Source: an uncultured Muribaculaceae bacterium (GTDB lineage Bacteria; Bacteroidota; Bacteroidia; Bacteroidales; Muribaculaceae). Taken from it: a stretch of DNA of 64,000 bases. The position numbers and the translations under genes were made by a program. The stretch lies in assembly GCA_910585275.1 (NCBI GenBank), contig CAJUCW010000007.1, forward strand, positions 1 through 64,000. The letters are read 5' to 3'. Below are positions 1 through 8,764 of the stretch, in pieces. Position 1 is the stretch's first letter; every line of letters starts with the position of its first letter. The notes beneath the pieces were generated by a model. That model did no database searches. It was given only the letters and a program-made list of their open reading frames with translations, and was not told the DNA's origin.

Positions 1-47
1 TAATACGAAAACATAAACTCGCTCCCTCCGATTCCGAACCCCTGCGA

Positions 48-70
48 TAGTTTCGTGGTGCGCGAAACTA
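48..70. other. hairpin, possible oriT-proximal site
   Basis: An 8-bp perfect inverted repeat (tagtttcg / cgaaacta, 7-nt loop) lies just after the DUF3408 gene. That is where mobilisation genes and oriT are often found in such elements. The oriT reading is inference; the stem itself is visible. Confidence 0.3.
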
Positions 71-112
71 AGAGGGCTATTTAGCGGTCAAAATGTAGTT
101 GCAATCAGGCTA

Positions 113-592
113 TCAGAGCTTGCGCCAGATTTCGATGTCGTCGGCATATTGTTTCAGATGCTCGGCGAGGATGGCGTTGGCGTAGCTGCTGACGGTGGTG
201 CCACGGTCGCCGAGGATTCTGGAGACGCGCTCAAGCTGGTTCCACAGGTCGCCCTCAATATTCAGGGCATGGCGGTTCACCAGCTTTGCAGGAGCAAGGA
301 ATGTCGCCTTGAACTCTGCGAAGTCTGATTTGCGCTGTTGTTTGCCGATGCGCTGTTGCTTCGACGGCTCGGTAGTGGCGGATATGGCTGTTGCCTCGGT
401 TTCTGCCTGTTCGTTGTCAAACAGATTGTCAGCGTTGGCAGGAGTGGTGCTGTTAACAGCGGGAGTGGGGTTGATAGAGTTATCTGATTTCATAATAAAA
501 TCGGGATTAAGAGTTGATACTTTGGTGGTGGTTGCATTGGTCAACACGGTTGACTTGGATGCGGTTATTGATGGTGCTTTTGTGGCTTTCAT
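113..592 (-). CDS. DUF3408-like mobile element protein
   Basis: A 159-residue protein of the type encoded beside mobilisation genes of Bacteroidales conjugative and mobilizable elements (DUF3408, conjugal transfer related; molecular role not established). Residues 1-75 are low-complexity, rich in Thr, Ala, Asn and Ser. The C-terminal ~60 residues form the conserved part, with a VNRHALNIEGDLW stretch, a TVSSYANAILAEHL helix and an ending in Glu-Ile-Trp. The ATG at 592 overlaps the stop of the upstream primase frame (TGATG), indicating translational coupling. A GTG one codon upstream is an alternative start. Family call is from pattern memory. Confidence 0.65.
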   Translation of the reverse strand: MKATKAPSITASKSTVLTNATTTKVSTLNPDFIMKSDNSINPTPAVNSTTPANADNLFDNEQAETEATAISATTEPSKQQRIGKQQRKSDFAEFKATFLAPAKLVNRHALNIEGDLWNQLERVSRILGDRGTTVSSYANAILAEHLKQYADDIEIWRKL

Positions 593-1456
593 CACTTGTT
601 TTGTTTGATGGTTGAACTTTGATGTGTGATATACTCATTCAAGTCGTTGAACTCGGAGTAGAGAGTGGAGCGGTCAATCACGGTTGAGCCATATATGGCT
701 GTCAACTCGGCGAGTGCGGTTTTCCCGGCATTGTCGTTGTCAAGGTAGCAGTTGATGGCGGTATAGCCTTTGAGATAAGGCACAGCCTTGATGACATTGG
801 AGTATGATTGCATCGGCTCCGCTGATGATGCCTAGTGCGAGGGCAGAGAGATAATCAATGAATCCCTCGAACACAGTACACTCTGTTGACGGACCATCTC
901 TCGACCACGGCAGATATGAGATGTCCTTGCGGCCCCGGCAACCTTTGAAATATCTATTGCGCAGTTCCCAGCCTCCGCTGATGTTATCAAATGCCACTGC
1001 AAAATAAGACTTGCCGTTGACACCGTAATGAGCCTCTTTGCATTTCGCCTTGGCGATGTGCGCCGGAATACCACGCTCTTGGAGGTATGCGACAAGTGCG
1101 CGGTGTTCCAGTGGCACGACCTCAAACCTCTCTATGCTCGGCGCAGAGTGTCGCGTAGCAAAAGAGGAAGCGACTGTCTGCACCGATGGCACAGGATAGC
1201 TGTTGGCGATGCAACGCATGAGATAGCGCAGGTCTGTTGACTGATACAACTCGGTTGCCAGGTCGATGAGGTTGCCCCCTTTGCCAAGACCGAAATCATA
1301 CCAGCAGTTGAGCGTTGTTTCGACTTTGAACGATGGCGTCTGTTCCTGTCGCAACGGCGACTTATACCAGAGCCTCGTTCCTTTTCTCGCCGCCGGTTCA
1401 TGTCCGAGACGGGACAAGAAGTCGGCTAAAGGGATTGATTTAATCTCTTTTATCAT
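592..1456 (-). pseudogene. Toprim primase of mobile element, frameshifted
   Basis: Two overlapping frames together make one DNA primase-like protein. The first frame (1456 to 740) carries a CHC2-type zinc-finger-like N terminus, with TPSF and FGLGKGGNLIDL but without the usual Cys ligands. It continues into a Toprim start (VFEGFIDYLSALALG, then GADAIIL). The remaining Toprim part, with YLDNDNAGKTAL, continues in another frame from about 813 to 592. Removing one C near 818 (ctccaat to ctcaat) would join ...AIIL to NVIKAVPYL and restore a single protein of about 285 residues. It is therefore a recent frameshift, a sequencing error, or programmed slippage. Primases of this type support replication of the mobilised element. 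Confidence 0.75.
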
Positions 1457-1542
1457 GGGTGCTAAAATGTTTGGGTGAGATGGTTCTTGGTTTGGGTCCT
1501 ATTATATATGCCCTTTTCTAAACCAGACCAGAATTGTGTTTC

Positions 1543-2586
1543 TCAATAGTAGAAATCCGGATTGTAGATATATTCACGGTTCTCGTAACGAATCATGTCC
1601 TTGTTGTCAAGAAAGGTCTTCAGGCCCTTAACCTTGTTGTTGGAATAGGAATGACCGCAGGCGGCATATCCGATTTTGAGCGCAGCCTCAAAGTTACGGC
1701 ATCCTTTTATCGGACCGTTGGCGAATATTACGCCCAATGCCTCACGGTGCTGTTCCTCGGTTAACTCCTTGTATGGATAAGGGTCTTTTGCTTTCTTGCC
1801 CGGCTCTGAGAAAACATATCCGCTGGCAATCTCCGGCAATCCATAGTCATTTACACGGAAGGCAAATGGGTCAAACTCGGCGGCGCGGATCATGGCGGCG
1901 CATACCTCAGACACGGTGTCATCGGTCTTGCTTCGGCTCACCTGAAGGATTGTCTCCGCCTTGTTGTTCAGTTCGGTGCCGACATGACCCCGGGCGTTGT
2001 CATCGCTCTTGTTGAGGTGCAGAACGGTGTGGATATGTATCTGGAACTTGTCAGTCCATTCCATCAGCTTGCCGATAAGGTCGGTCGATTCCTTGGCGCA
2101 GTTGATGTCGTACATAAGGTCGCGCACACCGTCGATGATTACAAGTCCTACGCCGGGTGTGTTGATTATCGCCTGTTCGATAACTTCAAGGCGCAATGCG
2201 GGTGTAAGCTGACGCAGGGCGGCAAACTTCAGATGTTCCGGATGAGTGTCGGTAGGTAGCTTAGCCAGTCGTAACGCACGTTCCATAACTTTCTGACAAT
2301 GATACGGACTTTGCTCAGTATCGAAGTAGAGGATTGTGCGCTTGTCATCGGGGAACTCGGCGGTATAGCCCAATACCTTGCCGTTTACGAGCGATGCCCC
2401 GACGATGGCGGCGACATTGAAGGTCTTTTTGCTCTTTGCCTTACCGGTCGATGCAGAGAAGTTGCCGAGAGTGCCTATGACACTGCCGTTGGCATAGAGC
2501 ACCTCCGGCGCGGTCTGAATCTCATCGGTGATTCGCAACTGCTTTTCCTCCCAGAGTTTAAGGATGTTCTCTTTCACTTCTTGCAT
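1543..2586 (-). CDS. AAA ATPase (RepA/KaiC-like) of mobile element
   Basis: The protein has 347 residues when started at the ATG at 2586. A longer in-frame opening to 2766 lies inside the upstream gene and reads as non-protein-like sequence. A P-loop region (NFSASTGKAKSKKTF) lies near residue 40. It is followed by TILYFDTEQ and GLVIIDGVRDLMYD (Walker-B type) and a sensor-like HTVLHLNK. This is the ATPase/helicase-loader family that sits between the HTH protein and primase of Bacteroidales mobilizable elements, where it is thought to help element replication. It overlaps the upstream stop by 13 bp. Confidence 0.7.
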   Translation of the reverse strand: MQEVKENILKLWEEKQLRITDEIQTAPEVLYANGSVIGTLGNFSASTGKAKSKKTFNVAAIVGASLVNGKVLGYTAEFPDDKRTILYFDTEQSPYHCQKVMERALRLAKLPTDTHPEHLKFAALRQLTPALRLEVIEQAIINTPGVGLVIIDGVRDLMYDINCAKESTDLIGKLMEWTDKFQIHIHTVLHLNKSDDNARGHVGTELNNKAETILQVSRSKTDDTVSEVCAAMIRAAEFDPFAFRVNDYGLPEIASGYVFSEPGKKAKDPYPYKELTEEQHREALGVIFANGPIKGCRNFEAALKIGYAACGHSYSNNKVKGLKTFLDNKDMIRYENREYIYNPDFYY

Positions 2587-2894
2587 CGGCGACCTCCCTT
2601 CTTTGATGACTGGATAAGATCGAGCGCAAGTTGTGCGTCGATAACAATTTTTCTGCCCGTTTGAGTAATGGCATCTTTGATTACGCCACTGTTCTTGATG
2701 CGATGCGCGGTTGCTTTGCTGCACTGGAGAAGTTCGCAGAGGCCTTCGATTCCATAGACGAGCCATCGCTTTGCTGTGATAGCCGCACCGTCGGGTTCGA
2801 TGTTATCCTTGGCATTACGGGAATCAAGTAATTCTAAAAGTTGTTCTCCGGTATACTGCCAGAGAGGAAGTTTGAGTAACTGGTCTTTTGTCAT
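2574..2894 (-). CDS. DUF3853-like helix-turn-helix protein
   Basis: A 106-residue protein. An N-terminal LPLWQYTGEQLLELL motif is followed by an excisionase/MerR-like helix-turn-helix around residues 45-95 (GIEGLCELLQCSKATAHRIKNSG...GRKIVID) and a basic tail. DUF3853-type proteins occupy this place, before the AAA ATPase, in Bacteroidales mobilizable elements and are presumed DNA-binding regulators or excision factors. It is the first gene of the operon ATPase-primase-DUF3408, with a promoter box at 2962-2970. Confidence 0.65.
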   Translation of the reverse strand: MTKDQLLKLPLWQYTGEQLLELLDSRNAKDNIEPDGAAITAKRWLVYGIEGLCELLQCSKATAHRIKNSGVIKDAITQTGRKIVIDAQLALDLIQSSKKGGRRCKK

Positions 2895-2961
2895 ACGCAG
2901 TGTGGGTTTGAATTATACTTCCGCCCTCTGAGAGAGCGTATCCGAGTATCTCACGGACACT

Positions 2962-2970
2962 GCAAAATTA
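2962..2970 (-). promoter_or_regulatory. promoter -7 box (TAATTTTGC) for element operon
   Basis: TAATTTTGC on the minus strand matches the Bacteroides TAnnTTTG box, about 68 bp upstream of the DUF3853-like start. The 2895-3131 intergenic stretch also holds an imperfect hairpin with ctaccc/gggtag arms near 3023-3055. Nothing coding was seen there. Confidence 0.5.
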
Positions 2971-3131
2971 CAACCGGCTATGAGTGGTCTGTATGTGGAT
3001 TTCTATTCTCCACTTACTAAAACTACCCATCAGAGTATCAGGCTCTAACGGGTAGTATCATAAAGTTTCAAAAGTGGAATTTCAAGTGGTGAAAGTGGTG
3101 CGCGAGTGGTATCTTTAAGTAGCAAGGACTA

Positions 3132-3476
3132 TCAAGCCCGTTTTTTATGGTTTTTGATGATTTCATCGATGTCATCTGCAAAGGCCATACTTGACCTGCT
3201 GGCATCGCTTCCACGCGGATGTGAATATTTACTTTCGTAATATGATGAATCTATGCCGAAGTGTAAAAGGATGTCCTCACGCCATGCGACTTTGTGCTTT
3301 TCCGGCACGATATCGTAGAGCTTGGAGATAAGATAGCACACCTTGATTTTTTGCTTTGGTTTTATCTTCAGAGGCTCATGCTTGCCATGAAGGTTCAGCG
3401 ATGAATGAAACTGGGTCTCGGTCGGGCCATCAAATATTTCATCGCAAATTTCGTATAATTCCGACACGAGAATCAT
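3132..3476 (-). CDS. hypothetical protein of mobile element
   Basis: A 114-residue soluble protein that I do not recognise. It is rich in charged residues, with a basic middle (LKIKPKQKIKVCYLI) and a KNHKKRA tail; no signal peptide or membrane segment. It starts 12 bp after the stop of the upstream 257-residue gene and is probably cotranscribed with it. The pair sits at the element's right end, where an integrase is often found, and could be cargo. Confidence 0.55.
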   Translation of the reverse strand: MILVSELYEICDEIFDGPTETQFHSSLNLHGKHEPLKIKPKQKIKVCYLISKLYDIVPEKHKVAWREDILLHFGIDSSYYESKYSHPRGSDASRSSMAFADDIDEIIKNHKKRA

Positions 3477-3488
3477 AGGGAACAGTTC

Positions 3489-4262
3489 TTATTCCCATTG
3501 GCGGCATGATTTTGTAGTGGCCTGACGATGTTTTACAAGTTGTTCAGATGCCAGATAACTACCATTGTGAACCTGCATCTTTTGTATAAAGCTTTCCCTA
3601 CATTTCGGATGTAACTGAATTTCACATGGCGGAAAGTATCGCTCCACCATGATAAAAATTTTGCGACAGACATTTCGCATCTCATGGTAGATATCGAATG
3701 AAGGTTTCAAAAGAAATTCATCATATTCAACGCTTTCCTGCAATTTCTTAAGAAACTCGCGTTTCTTTTCAAGCCATCCTTCCCGAGTGTCGGCCATATG
3801 GAATAGCTCGATTTCCTGTTTGTACTTATCTATCGTCCAATCATCAGGCACCGGGATTTTATGGCAAGCCTTTAGCGCGTACTCATAGTGAGCGGCAATC
3901 ATATAGAACATCTCCACTTCTTTAAGGAAGTGGTTGCTTTCATACTGATCTATCATGTCTGCCTTGGATTTATTTTTACGCTCTCGATCCAATTTATAGA
4001 ATACATTCTGGAATGTTTCTAATCTGGTTACAATCTCGGCGCAGAAATTTCGGGTTTGGTCAGCTTGTACCTTCCCGATTTCTCCGGAGACATGAGATTC
4101 GATGATAGCGTTTTCGATGTCGATAGAGCAAAGTTTACTGGTGGCTTCCGCTATTCGCTTGTATAAAATTGTATCCTGTTTGGCTACCAGAGGCACTTTT
4201 ATAAGCTGCCTGAGGTCTTCCAAAATCGGCACAACATCTCGTAATGTCGTAGGGTTTGGCAT
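3489..4262 (-). CDS. hypothetical protein, mostly alpha-helical
   Basis: A 257-residue protein that I do not recognise. It reads as largely helical with long charged helices (for example LDRERKNKSKADMIDQYESN) and several aromatic/Cys-containing segments in the second half; no signal peptide or membrane span. It precedes the 114-residue gene in the same operon and is the rightmost gene of the element, so it may be accessory cargo. No catalytic motif was found. Confidence 0.55.
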   Translation of the reverse strand: MPNPTTLRDVVPILEDLRQLIKVPLVAKQDTILYKRIAEATSKLCSIDIENAIIESHVSGEIGKVQADQTRNFCAEIVTRLETFQNVFYKLDRERKNKSKADMIDQYESNHFLKEVEMFYMIAAHYEYALKACHKIPVPDDWTIDKYKQEIELFHMADTREGWLEKKREFLKKLQESVEYDEFLLKPSFDIYHEMRNVCRKIFIMVERYFPPCEIQLHPKCRESFIQKMQVHNGSYLASEQLVKHRQATTKSCRQWE

Positions 4263-4537
4263 TTGCGGGTGTTACGTTAAGTGTTATTAATGGTGAGAGC
4301 CAATCAAACTCAAACAGCCTTGTTGAATCTTTGTTAAATTTTAGCACTCGATAACATAAACACGCGATACCCAATGATAGTTCGTATATCTATTTTAGAT
4401 ACGATTTTCAATCTCTACAAATCACGCATTACGAGCAATTGTATCAAAATTGTATCAAATATACAATTTTTAACATTTTGCCGTGGGGTAAAAATAAAGA
4501 AAGAGCTAAATCTTAGCGACTTAGCTCTTTCTTAAAG
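4263..4537. promoter_or_regulatory. element right-end region with repeats
   Basis: AT-rich and without genes. At 4438-4475 two direct copies of ttgtatcaaa are followed by atacaattttt, forming short direct and inverted repeats of the kind bound by tyrosine integrases. A perfect 13-bp inverted repeat (aagaaagagctaa, 4497-4509, and its complement 4521-4533, 11-nt loop) ends 4 bp before the GH16 reading frame. It may be a terminator, or part of the element end or attachment site. Confidence 0.45.
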
Positions 4538-5329
4538 TTGCCTTGGAAGGAGATAAAAGTTTCGCAACTCAGCGACGAAATAGTTGTGCCGGAAGGTTAC
4601 TCGCTTGTTTGGAACGATGAATTTAACGAAGGCGCCACGCTTGGAAGCGACTGGACCCATGAGGTGCAGAAACAGGGATGGGTGAACAATGAACTACAGA
4701 ATTACGTGAACGGAGAAATCGGCGGACGGCGCGTAACCGAGCTTAAAGACGGATTCCTCAATATCCACTGTTTCAAGGGTTCTGACGGAAAGGTATATTC
4801 CGGCAGGGTGTATGCCAAAGTCAACACGGGTTGGACCTACGGGTATTTTGAGGCGCGCATAAAACTTCCGAAAGGGAAAGGGACATGGCCGGCTTATTGG
4901 ATGATGCCCGTGGGAAATGATTGGAACACCAATCCTTGGCCGAAATGTGGCGAGATTGACATCATGGAAGAGGTCGGGGCCGATCCGAACCAGGTTTCAT
5001 CCTCGCTTCATACGGAGAAATACAACCACACGAAGAACACCCAGAAGACGCATGCCATGAATTGTCCCGGTGCCGAAGACGGATTTCACATTTATGCGCT
5101 CGAATGGACCGAAGACGCCATAACCACCTACGTTGACGGTAAGGTGCAGCTTAAGGCTACTAAAGCGGAGATGGGCTCCGATCACGACAGTTGGCCCTTC
5201 CATTATGCCTTCTATCCAATTCTCAACCTCGCCTGGGGCGGAGATTGGGGCGGCTACAAAGGCGTTGACGAAAGTGCCTTGCCGGTGACGATGCAGGTTG
5301 ACTATCTGCGCGTATTTCAAAAGAGATAA
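4538..5329 (+). CDS. GH16 beta-glucanase (laminarinase-like), 5' truncated
   Basis: The 263 residues cover a nearly complete GH16 domain (VWNDEFNEG near residue 24, through LNLAWGGDWGGYKG, to VDYLRVFQ). The catalytic signature ExDxxE is intact: Glu139 nucleophile, Asp141, Glu144 acid/base. The spacing is that of the laminarinase-type subfamilies, which cut beta-1,3- or mixed-linkage glucans. There is no ATG before residue 122; the only upstream start is a TTG at 4538, and a stop lies at 4514. No signal peptide or lipobox remains, although the SusCD neighbours imply a secreted enzyme. The 5' end was probably removed by the element to the left. A leaderless intracellular enzyme is less likely. 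Confidence 0.85.
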   Translation: MPWKEIKVSQLSDEIVVPEGYSLVWNDEFNEGATLGSDWTHEVQKQGWVNNELQNYVNGEIGGRRVTELKDGFLNIHCFKGSDGKVYSGRVYAKVNTGWTYGYFEARIKLPKGKGTWPAYWMMPVGNDWNTNPWPKCGEIDIMEEVGADPNQVSSSLHTEKYNHTKNTQKTHAMNCPGAEDGFHIYALEWTEDAITTYVDGKVQLKATKAEMGSDHDSWPFHYAFYPILNLAWGGDWGGYKGVDESALPVTMQVDYLRVFQKR

Positions 5330-5562
5330 AATGCAGTGCAATACAATAACTTACATTGAGTACAGATATAAACACAGTGCAAGAATTCCTTTTGATAAAA
5401 CTACAGTGTAAATTACAGGTTGAACGGAAATGACCGGGGCGCCGTCGAGGCGCCCCGCATTCCCCGAACATTCCGTCCGGCTCTACTCGAGGTAATGAAG
5501 ATTGCAAAGGTATCGAATAACAGCAAACAACTAAACCAAATACTAACTTAACCAATCAACAG
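5330..5562. promoter_or_regulatory. leader between GH16 and susC with GC-rich hairpin
   Basis: A perfect 9-bp hairpin (arms 5435-5443 and 5449-5457, cggggcgcc/ggcgccccg, 5-nt loop) has no T run and is likely an mRNA processing or stability structure. Three copies of CAGTG(C/T)AA lie upstream (about 5334, 5375, 5404) at irregular spacing. They could bind a regulator, but none is encoded in this PUL. Confidence 0.4.
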
Positions 5563-8500
5563 ATGAAAAAGTTAACCCTATTTCTAATCGCGATTATGAC
5601 ATGGCTGGGAGTAAACGCCCAGAATGTCAATGTGTCGGGAACTGTGGTCTCGGCGACAGACGGCGAGCCTTTAATCGGGGCTACAGTCATGGTGAAAGGA
5701 TCTTCTCAAGGAGCCGCAACCGATATCGACGGCAATTTTGTGCTGGAGGCTTCGGTCGGCAAAGTCTTGACCGTGTCTTATGTGGGCTATGTAACCCAGG
5801 AAATCAAAGTGAAAGGAGGCATGAACAATTTTGTCGTTAAACTTGTGGAAGATTCGCAGGTTCTCGACGACGTTGTGGTTGTGGGCTACGGCACACAGAA
5901 GAAGAGCGTTGTGACGGCCGCCATCTCCAAAATCGGCGAGGAGCAACTTGCAAGCACTGCGCCTGTGCGCGTTGACAACGCCCTTAAGGGGCTCACGTCT
6001 GGTGTGACCGTAACTTCTTCGTCCGGTCAGCCGGGGGCCGCCGCCCAGGTGCGTATCCGCGGTATCGGCACTATCAACAACTCCAATCCTCTTTACATTG
6101 TCGATGGCATGCCTATCGAAGGCGGTCTCGACTATCTTAACCCTACGGATATCAAGAGCATCGAGGTGCTTAAAGACGCTGCGTCCGGTGCCGTATATGG
6201 TGCCCGTGCAGCAAATGGTGTGGTCCTTGTCACCACAAAGAACGGATCGAAAGGGAAAACTACAGTGACCTATGACTTCTCTTATGGCTGGCAGTCGGCA
6301 GCCAAACACCGCAAGGTGCTCAACGCAACCGAGTATGCCGTGATGATGAACGAAGGCAGCCTCAATTCCGGCGTTGCCGCTCCATACGCCGACCCTTATT
6401 CGTATGGCGAAGGTTTCGATTGGCAGAATGCCGTTTTCAACGACAATGCGCCGGTCATGAACCATCAGGTGGCCGTTTCGGGTGCTTCCGAGAAGGTGAA
6501 CTATTACCTCTCTCTCGGTTATTACAAGCAGGACGGTATCGTCGGAGGTAACTTCGGGCGTTCGAACTACAACAGGTTTACACTCCGCTCCAACAACATC
6601 TACACGCTTTTCGATGATTCTGCAAAGCGCACATGGCTCAACAAGCTGACCATCACCACCAACCTCTCTTACGCCCGCATCAAAAGCACCGGCATAGAGA
6701 CCAACTCCACATGGGGTTCCCCTCTCGGTTCGGCGCTATCCATCTCTCCGATGCTCACTCCTTATGCTGAAGGCGACATGCAGACACAGCAGGAGGCGTT
6801 CTATTCGGGCAACGCCAATTATGTGCCTTTCTATGCTTCCGACGGTCGTCTTCTTCTTAACCCCGAGGCTTTCGGCAACTATCAGGAGATGGCTAACCCC
6901 ATCGCAAATATGTCGCTTCCCGCATCTTGGGGATGGAGCCACAAGTTCGTGGGCAACTTCATAGGCGAGCTCCAGATATGGGACAACCTCAAATACCGCA
7001 TCAGCTATTGCGCCGACCTCGGTTTCTGGGGCAGCGACGGCTATAACCCCACTTATTATTTGCGTGCCGGCGCATACCGCACATTCTCCAATGCATGGGC
7101 AAACAGCGAGAAAGGTCTCACCTGGCAGCTCGAGAATATCCTCAGCTATGACAAGACTATCGGCGACCACGATTTCTCGATTCTTCTCGGACAGAGTGCG
7201 AAGGCAAGCCACGGCGACTATATCTCTGCATCGCGCAACTATGTGATTGACTACAACAAACCTTATATCGACGCTTCTTCCGGCCTTGCCGAGAACGGCG
7301 ACATGACAGCCGGTGGCGCTCCCCGCGTCGAGGCAAAACTCGCCTCCCTCTTCGCCCGCGCAAGCTATAACTTCGCAGGCCGCTATATGGCTCAGTTCAC
7401 TATCCGTCGCGACGGTAGCTCAAGGTTTGGTTCGAACAACCACTGGGCCACCTTCCCCTCCTTCTCACTCGGTTGGAACATCACCAGCGAGCCTTGGCTT
7501 GAAAAGCGCCCTACCTGGTGGAACACTACCAAAGTGCGTTTCAGTTGGGGTAAGAACGGTAACGAAAATATCGGCGACCTCCTTTTCGTGGCTCTTGCAA
7601 ACTCGGGCAACAATGCCATCTTCGGCACCGGTGAAAATGTGGTTACCGGCGTGAAGGCTTCAATCCTTCCCAATGCCAATCTCCGTTGGGAGGAGAGCCA
7701 GCAGACCGACATAGGTATCGACTTCGGCTTCTTCAACAATTCATTGCAGTTCACCGTCGATTACTACAAGAAGAAAACCAACGGCATGCTTATGAACATG
7801 CAGGTGCCTGCATACGTAGGTGAATCAGTGCCGGTCGGCAACGTCGGAAAGATGGAGAACAGCGGTGTGGAAATGGAAATCAACTACCGCCACAACTTCG
7901 GCGACTTCACTCTTGGAGTGGGAGGCAACCTCACATATCTTAAGAACAAGCTTATCGACTACGGCAACGCCGAAGGTTGGGCCAACCTTGACTCCTTCCA
8001 GGGCACAGGCTCTATTTCGCGCGCACAGAACGGACTTCCCTTCCCATTCTTCTATGGCTTCAAGACCGACGGTATATTCCAGAACGAGGCAGAAGCCGCA
8101 GAGTATAATAAAACATATAAGGAAGGCAATTATTTCCAGCCTGCGGTTCCGGGTGATGTGCGTTTTGTTGACGTGAACGGCGACGGTATGATTACGGAAG
8201 ATGACCGCACCATGATTGGCAAGGGTATGCCCGACTGGACCTATGGCTTAAATCTCAACGCAAGCTGGAAGGGATTCACACTTAGTGCGATGTTCCAGGG
8301 TGTATGGGGCAACCAGGTGTATGACGCCACACGCCGCACCGACGCACGTGCTTCCAACCTCCCGGCATGGATGCTCGGCCGCTGGACAGGCGAAGGCACT
8401 TCCAACAAGATTCCTCGCTTCGTAATTGCTGACTCCAGAAACTGGGTGTCGTCAGACCTTCTCGTGCATAACGCCGACTACTTCCGCCTGAAAAACATCA

Positions 8501-8709
8501 TGCTTTCCTATCAGATTCCGCAGGTGCTGACCCGCAAGGTGTTTGTTGAAAGCCTCAGGGTGTTTGTTTCGGCAGAGAATCTATTCACCTGCACCAAATA
8601 TCATGGCTTCGATCCCGAAATCTCGTCGGGCGGCACATCGCTCGGTATTGACTACGGTGTCTATCCCCAGCCACGCATCTGGACTGTAGGTTTCAATATC
8701 CAGTTCTGA
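5563..8709 (+). CDS. SusC-like TonB-dependent glycan transporter
   Basis: A 1048-residue outer-membrane importer. It has a signal peptide at 1-20 (ends NAQ), a carboxypeptidase-D-regulatory-like domain at about 23-100 (VSGTVVSATDGEPLIGA), and a TonB-box region around VVVVGYGTQKK (104-114). The plug domain follows (about 115-230, with IRGIGTINNSNPLYIVDG), then a 22-strand barrel ending in an aromatic-rich GFNIQF. It takes up oligosaccharides captured by the following SusD lipoprotein, using TonB energy. Full family length. Its neighbours GH16 and GH5 suggest a beta-glucan. Cotranscribed with the SusD gene 55 bp downstream. Confidence 0.95.
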   Translation: MKKLTLFLIAIMTWLGVNAQNVNVSGTVVSATDGEPLIGATVMVKGSSQGAATDIDGNFVLEASVGKVLTVSYVGYVTQEIKVKGGMNNFVVKLVEDSQVLDDVVVVGYGTQKKSVVTAAISKIGEEQLASTAPVRVDNALKGLTSGVTVTSSSGQPGAAAQVRIRGIGTINNSNPLYIVDGMPIEGGLDYLNPTDIKSIEVLKDAASGAVYGARAANGVVLVTTKNGSKGKTTVTYDFSYGWQSAAKHRKVLNATEYAVMMNEGSLNSGVAAPYADPYSYGEGFDWQNAVFNDNAPVMNHQVAVSGASEKVNYYLSLGYYKQDGIVGGNFGRSNYNRFTLRSNNIYTLFDDSAKRTWLNKLTITTNLSYARIKSTGIETNSTWGSPLGSALSISPMLTPYAEGDMQTQQEAFYSGNANYVPFYASDGRLLLNPEAFGNYQEMANPIANMSLPASWGWSHKFVGNFIGELQIWDNLKYRISYCADLGFWGSDGYNPTYYLRAGAYRTFSNAWANSEKGLTWQLENILSYDKTIGDHDFSILLGQSAKASHGDYISASRNYVIDYNKPYIDASSGLAENGDMTAGGAPRVEAKLASLFARASYNFAGRYMAQFTIRRDGSSRFGSNNHWATFPSFSLGWNITSEPWLEKRPTWWNTTKVRFSWGKNGNENIGDLLFVALANSGNNAIFGTGENVVTGVKASILPNANLRWEESQQTDIGIDFGFFNNSLQFTVDYYKKKTNGMLMNMQVPAYVGESVPVGNVGKMENSGVEMEINYRHNFGDFTLGVGGNLTYLKNKLIDYGNAEGWANLDSFQGTGSISRAQNGLPFPFFYGFKTDGIFQNEAEAAEYNKTYKEGNYFQPAVPGDVRFVDVNGDGMITEDDRTMIGKGMPDWTYGLNLNASWKGFTLSAMFQGVWGNQVYDATRRTDARASNLPAWMLGRWTGEGTSNKIPRFVIADSRNWVSSDLLVHNADYFRLKNIMLSYQIPQVLTRKVFVESLRVFVSAENLFTCTKYHGFDPEISSGGTSLGIDYGVYPQPRIWTVGFNIQF

Positions 8710-8764
8710 CAATTAGTGATTTGAATTTGATTGTTAATTGCGAAACCTGAAAATAGAAAACAAA

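Larger units (their letters stand above)
1..4537. mobile_element. right part of an integrative/mobilizable element
   Basis: All genes here are on the minus strand and match the replication/mobilisation module of Bacteroidales mobilizable elements: DUF3853-like HTH protein, AAA ATPase, Toprim primase and DUF3408 protein. The module runs off the left edge, so the relaxase and integrase, if present, lie outside. The right boundary is inferred from three things: the last element gene starts at 4262, the following ~270 bp is AT-rich with repeats, and the next gene (GH16) lacks its 5' end. The exact attachment site cannot be fixed from one end. Confidence 0.7.

Noticed and set aside
2586..2766. 60-residue N-terminal extension of the AAA ATPase
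   Set aside because: It reads through the upstream HTH gene in another frame and has no protein-like pattern; the ATG at 2586 fits the family.
5503..5514. Minus-strand promoter-like box (TACCTTTGC) before susC
   Set aside because: It would drive antisense RNA over GH16 with no gene to serve; probably chance.
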